A DNA stretch of 5,730 bases. Origin: Methanobacterium sp. UBA8 (GTDB taxonomy: Archaea; Methanobacteriota; Methanobacteria; Methanobacteriales; Methanobacteriaceae). The notes below the pieces were generated by a model. It was not told where the DNA came from, did no database searches, and saw only the letters and a list, made by a program, of their open reading frames with translations. The stretch lies in assembly GCA_002509665.1 (NCBI GenBank), contig DADN01000315.1, forward strand, positions 3,312-9,041. Reading direction: 5' to 3'. The translations under genes and the position numbers were made by a program. How positions within the stretch are numbered: position 1 is the stretch's first letter; each line of letters starts with the position of its first letter. Shown one piece after another: positions 1-5,711 of this stretch.

Positions 1-365
1 AAAAGTAGAAAAACTGGTAAAATAAGACATGTTTACGATGGTGAAGATCTGATTGCAACGCTTCGTGCAAGTGATGGGATATTCGTTTTAAGCATGTTTG
101 GAGCAAAGAAACTTCACGAGTTTCTTGAATATCCTAAAAGTAGAGTGGTTGTAAACAGTGATGCTGAACCATTTGCAAGGGAAGGAAAAAGTATATTTGC
201 TAAATTCGTTATAGACATTGATATAAATATAAGGGCGAATGAAGAAGTATTAATTGTAAATGAAAATGATGATTTACTGGCTTTTGGTAAGTCACTTTTA
301 AACGCTAATGAAATAAAAGATTTAAAAACTGGTCAAGCTGTAAAGACAAGGAAAGGAGGTAAATT

Positions 366-369
<4 letters not shown>
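1..369 (+). CDS. PUA-domain RNA-binding protein (TGT/archaeosine-synthase-type PUA), C-terminal part
   Basis: The reading frame is open from base 1, so the gene is cut by the window edge and only its last 122 codons are visible; the first ATG in frame (94) is internal, because the sequence before it is clearly coding. Residues about 47-118 of this fragment form a PUA domain: a VVVNSDAEPF strand-turn, then GKSIFAKFV, then EEVLIVNENDDLLAFGKSLL. The FAKFV version is the one I associate with the C-terminal PUA of archaeal tRNA-guanine transglycosylase and archaeosine synthase. The preceding part (DGEDLIATLRASDGIFVLS..GA) resembles the small domain before PUA in those proteins. PUA domains bind structured RNA such as tRNA or rRNA. 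No catalytic domain is visible, and the full protein may be a short stand-alone PUA protein. Its TGA stop overlaps the nac start in ATGA, so the two are probably translationally coupled. The exact RNA target is unknown. Confidence 0.85.
354..360 (+). promoter_or_regulatory. Strong ribosome binding site for nac
   Basis: AGGAGGT lies five bases before the ATG at 366, inside the last codons of the PUA gene. It is a near-perfect match to the anti-Shine-Dalgarno consensus and fixes the nac start. The strength suggests high translation of nac relative to the upstream gene. Confidence 0.85.
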
Positions 370-719
<350 letters not shown>

Positions 720-1475
720 ATGGCATTTATTGCTCACCTATCAGATATGCATATTGGTGCAATCAATTTTAAAGAGGAACTTTTACTTCGGGCCATAAAT
801 AAAGTTAATGACCTTAATCCAAATTTAGTGATTGTAACAGGAGATATAACCAACAACGGTTATTATGCAGAATTTGAAAGAGCAGCAGAGTATATGGAAC
901 TTTTTGAAAGTCCACTTCTTGTGGTTCCTGGAAATCACGATGCACGGCATATAGGAAATGAATGTTTTGAGGAACTTATAAAAAAGCAGTGTGGTACTTT
1001 AAATGTTAAAACTCCTGAAATTAGTGCTATAGGATTAGATAGCAGCGAACCAGATATAGATTATGGGAAAATAGGTAGAGCACAGCAAGCTTCAATGGAA
1101 GCAGAACTTAAAAGTGCTGGAGAAAATAATTTATATAAAATAATAGCTCTTCACCATCATATAATCCCCGTCCCAAAAACTGGGCGTGAAAGGAACGTAT
1201 TAACTGATGCAGGGGATATTTTAAAATCTATAATTGATGGAGAGGCAGATATCGTATTATCTGGACATAAACATGTGCCTTATGTATGGTTCGTAGGCAA
1301 TACGACATTTGTTACTGCAGGAACAGTTTCTTCACTTAAACTTCGAGGAAAAGATGTTTGTTCTTTTAATACAATTGATATCAAACCAGATACTGTTGAA
1401 ATAGTCTTAAATCAAGCAGATGGAAAATCTAAGTGTCTTGCAAAATTTGAAAATAGATGTAAGGTGATTGATTGA
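720..1475 (+). CDS. Calcineurin-like metallophosphoesterase (Icc/CpdA-type)
   Basis: This 251-residue protein carries every metal-binding motif of the calcineurin-like phosphoesterase superfamily in order: D9-x-H11 (HLSDMHIG), GD at 41-42 (VTGDITNNG), GNHD at 71-74, the His cluster 145-147 (ALHHHIIP) and GHKH at 182-185. It is therefore a likely active dinuclear-metal enzyme. The pattern LSDMH...TGD...VPGNHD...SGHxH is that of the class III cyclic-nucleotide phosphodiesterase subgroup (Icc/CpdA), but members also cleave 2',3'-cyclic nucleotides, nucleic acids and other phosphoesters, so the substrate is not fixed by sequence. There is no signal peptide or membrane segment, so it should be cytoplasmic. 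The ATG directly follows the nac stop, and a GAGGTT site (707-712) inside nac supplies the ribosome binding site. Its end overlaps the NYN nuclease start by four bases, suggesting balanced expression with it. Confidence 0.92.
   Translation: MAFIAHLSDMHIGAINFKEELLLRAINKVNDLNPNLVIVTGDITNNGYYAEFERAAEYMELFESPLLVVPGNHDARHIGNECFEELIKKQCGTLNVKTPEISAIGLDSSEPDIDYGKIGRAQQASMEAELKSAGENNLYKIIALHHHIIPVPKTGRERNVLTDAGDILKSIIDGEADIVLSGHKHVPYVWFVGNTTFVTAGTVSSLKLRGKDVCSFNTIDIKPDTVEIVLNQADGKSKCLAKFENRCKVID
1462..1468 (+). promoter_or_regulatory. Ribosome binding site deciding a TTG start
   Basis: AGGTGAT, a 7-base match to the anti-Shine-Dalgarno complement, sits three bases before TTG at 1472. An in-frame TGA at 1469-1471 stands directly before this TTG, so the next reading frame cannot begin further upstream. 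Together these fix the rare start codon. Confidence 0.8.
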
Positions 1476-2500
1476 AAGTTATTATTGATGCATCCAACGT
1501 AGCTCACTTTGGAAAAGGAAAAGATGGACAGCCAAGTCTTGATAATATATTAAATGCAATTGAAGCGTTAAAAGGATTAGGTTACGAGCCGTTTGCCATA
1601 GCAGATGCACCCCTTAGACATGAAATAGATAAAAAAGAAGAATTCAACAAACTTCTTGAAGAAGAAAAAGTTCAGCAGGTCCCATCTGGTACAACAGCAG
1701 ATCATTTTATTTTAAAGATTGCATACGAAGAAAATGCAAAAATATTATCAAATGATGTATTTAGAGAATATAGCGACGAATTTAAGGATATTGCAAGTAA
1801 AAGAATTCCTTATGGTATCAAGGATGGTGAAATAGCCATTGGAACATCTTCCAAGCCTAAAAAAGTTAAAAATATACTGCAAAAAATATGTACATATTCT
1901 CTTAATGAGTTTGAAAGAAAGGGATTAGATGCTTATAAAGTTAAAAAAAGCAAAAAAATAAGCGGTATTGCAATTGCAAAAGAAGCAATTGATAGAATAA
2001 CTAAAACTAAAGAAAATGCGCTTGATTCTAAGATAGAAGATATATTCCATAAGATTCCTCTTTTTGGCAAAGTAATGAACATGGTAGATGATGCAGAATC
2101 AACAAGTGATTTCATTATTTTTGTTCTTGTAAGCCCAAGGGACTATAAAGATGCCGTTAGATATGCAGGAAATATTGCAGTAACTGTTGGGGATAGACTT
2201 AAACTTGAACATGCACCACTTGTCGCTGTAAGAAATGATCTTTTCACAAAACCCGGAAATTTTGAGCTTAATATTCTTTATTCTGATGAAGTAGTTGAGG
2301 AATCTAAATATAATATAAATATAACCATAAACGATCATGATTACTCATTTGTAAAGAAAAACTCCAGAAACATTGCAAGTACGGTGGCTGCAAGGATTGG
2401 AACATGGAAATTTCCTATTGTATCAGTTAAACCGAGCATGTTAATGGAAAAACCAGGACAATTTGAGATTGTTTTAGAAAAAGGAGAAAGTAAAGGGTAG
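1472..2500 (+). CDS. Zc3h12a-like NYN/PIN-fold ribonuclease with duplicated C-terminal domain
   Basis: This 342-residue protein begins at TTG. The next in-frame Met is near residue 202, an in-frame stop lies directly upstream, and a good ribosome binding site is present. Residues 1-115 match the RNase_Zc3h12a / Regnase-1 NYN domain: IDASNVAH with D6, then TTADHFILKIAYE with D77, then ILSNDVFREYSDEF with D95. These acidic residues bind Mg2+ for single-strand RNA cleavage in the family. Where Regnase-1 has a DD pair, this protein has A76-D77. Residues 130-200 are Lys-rich and mostly helical, probably a linker or RNA-binding part. Residues 214-270 and 281-337 are two copies of one unit I do not recognise. 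No Zn finger is visible. It overlaps the phosphoesterase gene by four bases (TTGA). The likely role is endoribonuclease in RNA decay or processing; the RNA target is unknown. Confidence 0.88.
   Translation: MKVIIDASNVAHFGKGKDGQPSLDNILNAIEALKGLGYEPFAIADAPLRHEIDKKEEFNKLLEEEKVQQVPSGTTADHFILKIAYEENAKILSNDVFREYSDEFKDIASKRIPYGIKDGEIAIGTSSKPKKVKNILQKICTYSLNEFERKGLDAYKVKKSKKISGIAIAKEAIDRITKTKENALDSKIEDIFHKIPLFGKVMNMVDDAESTSDFIIFVLVSPRDYKDAVRYAGNIAVTVGDRLKLEHAPLVAVRNDLFTKPGNFELNILYSDEVVEESKYNINITINDHDYSFVKKNSRNIASTVAARIGTWKFPIVSVKPSMLMEKPGQFEIVLEKGESKG
2111..2281 (+). repeat. Internal protein repeat, copy 1, in NYN ribonuclease
   Basis: This stretch encodes residues 214-270 of the nuclease. It shares a spaced pattern with residues 281-337: DY, then NIA.TV..R, then P.V.V, then KPG.FE. 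The register holds at an offset of 66 residues from D224 to V253, then 67 after a one-residue insertion. I count 16 identical positions by eye. The unit looks like strand-helix-strand-strand. This copy has DYKDAVRYAGNIAVTVGDR. Confidence 0.75.
2312..2482 (+). repeat. Internal protein repeat, copy 2, in NYN ribonuclease
   Basis: This stretch encodes residues 281-337, the second copy of the unit. It has DYSFVKKNSRNIASTVAAR, then PIVSVK and KPGQFEIVLE. It is about as long as copy 1, separated from it by ten residues, and ends four residues before the C-terminus. At the DNA level the copies are no longer obviously similar, so the duplication is old. Confidence 0.75.
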
Positions 2501-2531
2501 TAATATCTAACAAAAGCTCATTTCGCTCTAT

Positions 2532-2540
2532 AAGGAGGAG
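2532..2540 (+). promoter_or_regulatory. Ribosome binding site for the palm-domain membrane protein
   Basis: AAGGAGGAG ends eight bases before ATG at 2549. A second ATG at 2555 is possible but is spaced less well. The 48-base gap (2501-2548) shows no convincing TATA box at a useful distance, so the gene is probably read through from upstream. Confidence 0.75.
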
Positions 2541-2548
2541 AAAGTTAA

Positions 2549-3754
2549 ATGGTCATGGATTATCTAATGAGAGGGCTTTTTGGACTTTTTATAAAGTCCA
2601 AGGTCTTAAGCATAGGCACAAAATATTACCCAACCAACGACAGGGAAAGAGAATACGTAGAGATGATAAATTACACAAAGACAATGCTATTAGAACTTGA
2701 TCGTGCGCACATTACAACTCAAAATATTTTCCATAACCTTGTTAAAGAAATAGGGACGTCAAACATCCCTGAAGGTAGAAAATTCATAGAATTAAAGCCT
2801 GCTGAAAATAAAGTTGATGAATATGCCCTTTTAAGTAATATAATTATGGGCAGCGATAGATATCTATACGTAGAGGTCTTTGGAAAAGATCCAATTATTA
2901 AGGAATTTGTAAACTTTATTGAAAGAGAGAGAGGTACAATTGTCGAGGAAAGCAGCACTGAAATTGTAGCAAGAATGCTTTCCAAAAATGATGCAATAAG
3001 AGTCGGAATTGAAATTATAAGCCGCGGCTTGGAAAAAGATGTCCACGTAAGGGCAGCATCAGGAATGACTGGGGCAGCATCCATTGAAAGGGCAATTAAT
3101 TTAAACAAACAGATTGGTGAATCATCTGGAGTAGGTTTTACTAAATTAGGGGGAGAATATGCAGTTGTATTTTCAGGTAAAACTGGAAAATTGAAAGGTG
3201 CCCCTGTAGCTTATGATAATTATCTATTCATTGATATGATAGACTCTACAAAGTTTATTGCGGAAAATGGGCGTGATAAGCTCGTTGAAATAATGAATGA
3301 TATTAAAAATTTCATTGAGAATGAATGCAACGGAAAAATTGAAGGATATAGGGAAGGAGGGGATGATTTTGTCGCTAATTTCCCAACAAAGCATGCAGCA
3401 ATGCAGGCAGGTATTGATTCAGCATGGCATGCTTTAAACCATGGTGCAATGTTAAGGGCGGGTATAGGAAAAAGCAGAAGGGAATCTGGAGAAAGAGCCC
3501 AAATAGCAGATGAAGTCAAAATATGGAATAACAGCCCTGTTATGGTATTTGATATTGCAGATGGAACATATGCATATTACATTCCTTCGGAATTCTCAAG
3601 ATCTATCATAGATTTCTTAATGCACGGAAAATCTAAGGCAGTATTGATATTTATCTTTGTGTTTGTAGCTACATTCATTGGATGGGGTATGGGATACTGG
3701 GAATTTGGCGTTGTAGCAATATTCCTTGCTCTTTTATATGCAATTGCAACCTAG
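2549..3754 (+). CDS. Membrane-anchored protein with tandem palm-like (cyclase / GTP cyclohydrolase III-like) domains
   Basis: This 401-residue protein has no named family I can assign with certainty. Residues 225-324 look like a palm-type nucleotide-cyclase domain: YLFIDMIDST with acidic D229 and D232, then YREGGDDFVANFPT with GGDDF at 270-274, then MLRAGIG at 301-307 and an AQIAD helix. The order FxDxxDST...GGDDF...RAGIG recalls class III cyclases, GGDEF proteins, and especially the GGDNF...AGIG pattern I remember from archaeal GTP cyclohydrolase III (ArfA). Residues 105-185 are a second, degenerate copy lacking the key acids. Residues 1-100 are an unrecognised, partly helical region. Residues 363-380 and 386-400 are two hydrophobic helices forming a C-terminal membrane hairpin, so the palm domains should face the cytoplasm. 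It may make a cyclic or ring-opened nucleotide, or be a binding pseudo-enzyme; the product cannot be read from sequence. Confidence 0.8.
   Translation: MVMDYLMRGLFGLFIKSKVLSIGTKYYPTNDREREYVEMINYTKTMLLELDRAHITTQNIFHNLVKEIGTSNIPEGRKFIELKPAENKVDEYALLSNIIMGSDRYLYVEVFGKDPIIKEFVNFIERERGTIVEESSTEIVARMLSKNDAIRVGIEIISRGLEKDVHVRAASGMTGAASIERAINLNKQIGESSGVGFTKLGGEYAVVFSGKTGKLKGAPVAYDNYLFIDMIDSTKFIAENGRDKLVEIMNDIKNFIENECNGKIEGYREGGDDFVANFPTKHAAMQAGIDSAWHALNHGAMLRAGIGKSRRESGERAQIADEVKIWNNSPVMVFDIADGTYAYYIPSEFSRSIIDFLMHGKSKAVLIFIFVFVATFIGWGMGYWEFGVVAIFLALLYAIAT
2861..3103 (+). repeat. Degenerate palm-like domain copy (residues 105-185)
   Basis: This encodes YLYVEV..., NFIERE, EIVARMLSKNDAIRVGIEII and VHVRAASG. 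It aligns without gaps at an offset of 135 residues from S135 to G172 onto the second copy: VA, K, A, GI, L, RA and G are shared. At the active-site positions it has E109 and G112 for D229 and D232, and SSTEI (135-139) for GGDDF. It is therefore probably non-catalytic. Confidence 0.7.
3221..3520 (+). repeat. Intact palm-like domain copy (residues 225-324)
   Basis: This encodes the copy with D229, D232, GGDDF (270-274), and RAGIG (303-307). It is the likely catalytic half of an internal pseudo-dimer. It ends about 40 residues before the first transmembrane helix. Confidence 0.7.
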
Positions 3755-3787
3755 TCTAATATAGTGAAGATCTAGACTCAGAGATTA

Positions 3788-3806
3788 CTGAAACCATTAT
3801 ATTTAT
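3788..3806 (+). promoter_or_regulatory. Archaeal promoter (BRE and TATA box) for the surface protein gene
   Basis: A TATATTTAT box (3798-3806) is preceded by a purine-rich CTGAAACC stretch that can act as BRE. A start of transcription about 25 bases downstream (near 3828-3832) would leave a leader of roughly 11-15 bases before ATG at 3843. This marks a new transcription unit after the upstream operon. Confidence 0.65.
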
Positions 3807-3842
3807 TAATAAAAACTTACAATAGAAAACTAGAGTGGTATT

Positions 3843-4196
3843 ATGAAGCCAGAAACTGAAGCAAAAGCCATTATCGGACTGATTATATCATTAATCGCTT
3901 TTGGATTTGGATCAGGAGCAGGAATAGTAATGGGTTTGGATCAAAACAATACTCAAAACACTACACATGTCTCAACCAATCAGGATATACAGGTCCCTTC
4001 TACAAAAAACGTCAACATAAATACAGAACCTCAAACCACTGTAAACAGTACAGATGAAAATTCGGAATCTACTTCGGGTAATAGTAATAGCGGAAGTAGT
4101 GGCCACGGTAGTAAGAGTAATAGTACTACTAAAAACAATGGTAGTAGTGTAAATAACGGTGGAACTAACAGCGGTAATGATGATAATAGCATATAA
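3843..4196 (+). CDS. Small Ser/Thr/Asn-rich membrane-anchored surface protein (hypothetical)
   Basis: I do not recognise a named family for this 117-residue protein. A short charged N-terminus (MKPETEAK) is followed by one hydrophobic Gly-rich segment at 9-31 (AIIGLIISLIAFGFGSGAGI), likely an uncleaved signal anchor. The remaining 85 residues are low-complexity, rich in Asn, Ser, Thr and Gly, without Cys, and look disordered. Five N-x-S/T sequons (N35, N39, N68, N93, N99) fit an extracellular, possibly glycosylated tail in or through the cell wall. The second half is built from repeated AGT, AAT and GGT codons, which suggests growth by slippage. A promoter at 3798-3806 and a weak GAGTGGT ribosome site (3833-3839) support ATG 3843. 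A secreted stalk or wall-associated role is inference. Confidence 0.65.
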   Translation: MKPETEAKAIIGLIISLIAFGFGSGAGIVMGLDQNNTQNTTHVSTNQDIQVPSTKNVNINTEPQTTVNSTDENSESTSGNSNSGSSGHGSKSNSTTKNNGSSVNNGGTNSGNDDNSI

Positions 4197-4220
4197 TGGC
4201 GGCTAATATAGAAATATTTC

Positions 4221-4260
4221 AGATAGTGGAATAGCAAATCACTATTTTCTAATTTTATTT
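4221..4260 (+). terminator. Hairpin with T-rich tail after the surface protein gene
   Basis: AGATAGTG (4221-4228) pairs with CACTATTT (4240-4247), including one G-T wobble, around an 11-base loop. A T-rich run (4245-4260, interrupted by CTAA) follows. It lies 24 bases after the stop codon, where a terminator is expected, but the stem is short and AT-rich, so the call is tentative. Confidence 0.4.
4249..4260 (+). promoter_or_regulatory. Possible TATA box for argJ
   Basis: ATTTTATTT (4252-4260) lies about 42-50 bases before the argJ ATG. Transcription starting about 25 bases downstream would leave a leader of about 20 bases holding the GGAGA ribosome site. No clear BRE is seen, and a second AT-rich box (TTTATAATA, 4274-4282) is too close to the ATG to leave a leader with that site. 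Confidence 0.35.
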
Positions 4261-4290
4261 GATTAGACATGATTTTATAATAATGCTAAT

Positions 4291-4295
4291 GGAGA
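4291..4295 (+). promoter_or_regulatory. Ribosome binding site for argJ
   Basis: GGAGA lies six bases before ATG at 4302 and supports that start. The N-terminal sequence from this ATG ([18 protein letters not shown]) fits the family. Confidence 0.65.
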
Positions 4296-4301
4296 ATTTT
4301 T

Positions 4302-5495
4302 ATGGAAATAATAAAAGGGGGAATATGTGCTGTAGACGGCGTTCTAGCTTCAGGTTCTCGTAAAGGAAAATATGGGGTATCTGTAATAGTTAGTAAAGAA
4401 AATACGGCATCTGCAGTTTTTACCTCAAATAAAGTGGTGGCAGCACCAGTTATTGTTACAAATGATGTAATTAAAGACGGAAAATTATCAGCAATCGTTG
4501 CAAACAGTGGAAATGCCAACTGTTTCACAGGCGAAGAAGGTATTGTAAGTGCAAAAAAAATGACAAAAAGGGTTGCAGATAAATTAAATATTGAATTAGA
4601 TGATGTGGCCGTTGCATCTACAGGCATAATTGGAAGGAAACTGCCTTTAGATATCATAAATGGGCTCATAGATGAATCACTGAACACCCTTGAGAATTCT
4701 CCCGAAGCTTCATTTGCAGCTGCAGAAGCTATAATGACAACTGACACATTTTCAAAGGAATTTGCAGTTCAAACAACTCTTAAAGATGGAAGCACTGTTA
4801 AAATTGGAGGCATAACTAAGGGTTCTGGAATGATAGCGCCTAATATGGGTACAATGCTATGTTTCATCACAACCGACGTTAAAGCATCATCTAAAGAATT
4901 GAATAGTGCTCTTATAAAAGCAGTGGATAAATCATTCAACATGGTTGTTGTAGATGGTGATGAAAGTACCAATGACACTGTTATATTAATGTCAAATGGA
5001 AATTCTGGGAAGATAGATGATAATTTTCAGGAAGCACTGGAATATGTATGTATTGAACTTGCAAAGATGATGGCAAAAGATGCGGAAGGGGAAACTAAAT
5101 ACATGGAAGTTCATGTAGATGGCGCTGCATCTGAGGAAGATGCAAAGGCAGCATCAAAAGCTGTCGTTGGATCATCACTTGTAAAAACAGCTTTATTCGG
5201 TGCTGACCCCAACTGGGGTAGAGTAGTCGCTGCTGTGGGATATTCCGGGGCTGAAATGGATGAGAACCTTGTAGATATAACCTTTAAATCAGACGATGAA
5301 ACTGTTAAAATCGTAGAAAAAGGTTCTATTCTGGCTTTTGATGGGACTGATGAACTTAAAACTGCAGAAAAAATTATGCAGAACGATGAAATTGAAATAA
5401 TCATTGATCTTAACCTAGGAGAACATTCTGCTACTGCATATGGGTGTGATTTATCATACGATTATGTGAAAATTAATTCAGAGTATAGTACATGA
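4302..5495 (+). CDS. argJ: Bifunctional glutamate N-acetyltransferase / amino-acid acetyltransferase ArgJ
   Basis: ArgJ moves the acetyl group from N-acetylornithine to glutamate in the cyclic arginine pathway, and in bifunctional forms also uses acetyl-CoA to start it. The 397-residue length is normal. The family motifs are present: [11 protein letters not shown] (67-77), the STGIIG oxyanion-hole loop (T107, G108), [14 protein letters not shown] with nucleophile T184, GDESTNDT (219-226), DPNWGR (302-307) and the C-terminal [18 protein letters not shown]. The precursor should self-cleave before T184 into alpha (1-183) and beta (184-397) chains. Two small departures from the common pattern are G183 before the nucleophile, where Ala is usual, and Y380 where Trp is usual. 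Whether this enzyme is mono- or bifunctional cannot be told. It is cytoplasmic and appears to have its own promoter and terminator. Confidence 0.97.
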   Translation: MEIIKGGICAVDGVLASGSRKGKYGVSVIVSKENTASAVFTSNKVVAAPVIVTNDVIKDGKLSAIVANSGNANCFTGEEGIVSAKKMTKRVADKLNIELDDVAVASTGIIGRKLPLDIINGLIDESLNTLENSPEASFAAAEAIMTTDTFSKEFAVQTTLKDGSTVKIGGITKGSGMIAPNMGTMLCFITTDVKASSKELNSALIKAVDKSFNMVVVDGDESTNDTVILMSNGNSGKIDDNFQEALEYVCIELAKMMAKDAEGETKYMEVHVDGAASEEDAKAASKAVVGSSLVKTALFGADPNWGRVVAAVGYSGAEMDENLVDITFKSDDETVKIVEKGSILAFDGTDELKTAEKIMQNDEIEIIIDLNLGEHSATAYGCDLSYDYVKINSEYST

Positions 5496-5503
5496 ATGTA
5501 ATG
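5451..5503 (+). repeat. argJ 3'-end direct repeat, copy 1 (genuine gene end)
   Basis: These 53 bases are the last 14 codons of argJ, its TGA and eight bases beyond. They recur 131 bases downstream with five mismatches. The last 44 bases (from 5460) match at 42 positions. Confidence 0.9.
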
Positions 5504-5519
5504 TTTTTGATCAACCGCT

Positions 5520-5538
5520 CGAAAATCTAAGATTTTCG
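5520..5538 (+). repeat. Palindrome 1 downstream of argJ
   Basis: CGAAAATC (5520-5527) and GATTTTCG (5531-5538) form a perfect 8-base-pair stem with a TAA loop, 25 bases after the argJ stop. It has no T-tract of its own. Confidence 0.75.
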
Positions 5539-5540
5539 GC

Positions 5541-5573
5541 GCCCTAAAATCTTTGATTTTGAGGGCTTTTTTC
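5541..5573 (+). terminator. Intrinsic-type terminator of argJ
   Basis: GCCCTAAAATC (5541-5551) pairs with GATTTTGAGGGC (5555-5566), giving 11 base pairs, one bulged G (5561) and a TTT loop. Six T residues (5567-5572) follow. It resembles a bacterial intrinsic terminator; in archaea the T-tract is the main signal, so the hairpin may also protect the transcript end. Confidence 0.75.
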
Positions 5574-5581
5574 TATAAAGG

Positions 5582-5634
5582 TTGTCATGTGATTATGTGA
5601 AAATTAATTCAAAGTATAGTACATGAATGGAATG
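5582..5634 (+). pseudogene. argJ 3'-end fragment, copy 2
   Basis: This 53-base copy of the end of argJ still reads in frame as LSCDYVKINSKYST and stop, against [14 protein letters not shown] in the gene. There is no ribosome site or upstream coding sequence, so it is a non-functional remnant of a duplication. Four of the five changes are transitions. Confidence 0.8.
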
Positions 5635-5649
5635 CTTTAATCAAAAGTG

Positions 5650-5674
5650 AAATCAAAGATTTAAGATTTTAGGG
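5650..5674 (+). repeat. Inverted relative of the argJ terminator arm
   Basis: The sequence AAATCAAAGATTT...GATTTTAGGG is close to the reverse complement of 5541-5560, with a 6-base insertion. It also contains a small palindrome, AAATC/GATTT with an AAA loop. It lies between the second and third argJ-end copies. Confidence 0.55.
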
Positions 5675-5711
5675 TTGGCATTGATTATATGAAAATTAAT
5701 TTAAAGTATAG
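5674..5711 (+). pseudogene. argJ 3'-end fragment, copy 3 (more decayed)
   Basis: GATTATATGAAAATTAATTT starts at 5683 and AAAGTATAG follows. Against copy 2 this core differs at two of 29 bases, then diverges, and the TGA stop is lost. The preceding GTTGGCATT matches GTTGTCATGT before copy 2, with one base deleted. It is a second remnant of the argJ end. Nothing recognisable follows in the last 19 bases of the window. Confidence 0.7.

Noticed and set aside
2719..3108. 129-codon open frame on the minus strand opposite the palm-domain gene
   Set aside because: The + strand frame has clear domain structure and a ribosome site; the antisense frame has neither.
3752..3778. AGTCT...AGACT inverted repeat after the palm-domain gene as a terminator
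   Set aside because: The stem is only five base pairs around a 16-base loop and no T-tract follows, so it cannot be told from chance.
4031..4270. Leu-rich 79-codon minus-strand frame that looks like a membrane protein
   Set aside because: The Leu-rich run is the reverse reading of the AGT/AAT-rich repeat codons of the surface protein, so its hydrophobicity is an artefact of low-complexity DNA.
4274..4282. TTTATAATA as the argJ TATA box
   Set aside because: A start site about 25 bases downstream would fall at or after the ATG and would leave out the GGAGA ribosome site at 4291, so the upstream box is preferred.
4286..4747. 153-codon open frame on the minus strand opposite argJ
   Set aside because: It lies wholly opposite the strongly supported argJ, has no recognisable motif, and shows the hydrophobic Ser-rich composition typical of an antisense shadow.
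5451..5711. CRISPR-like array from the three repeats after argJ
   Set aside because: The repeats are the end of argJ, are unequally spaced (131 and about 92 bases), and the spacers resemble each other, unlike CRISPR spacers.
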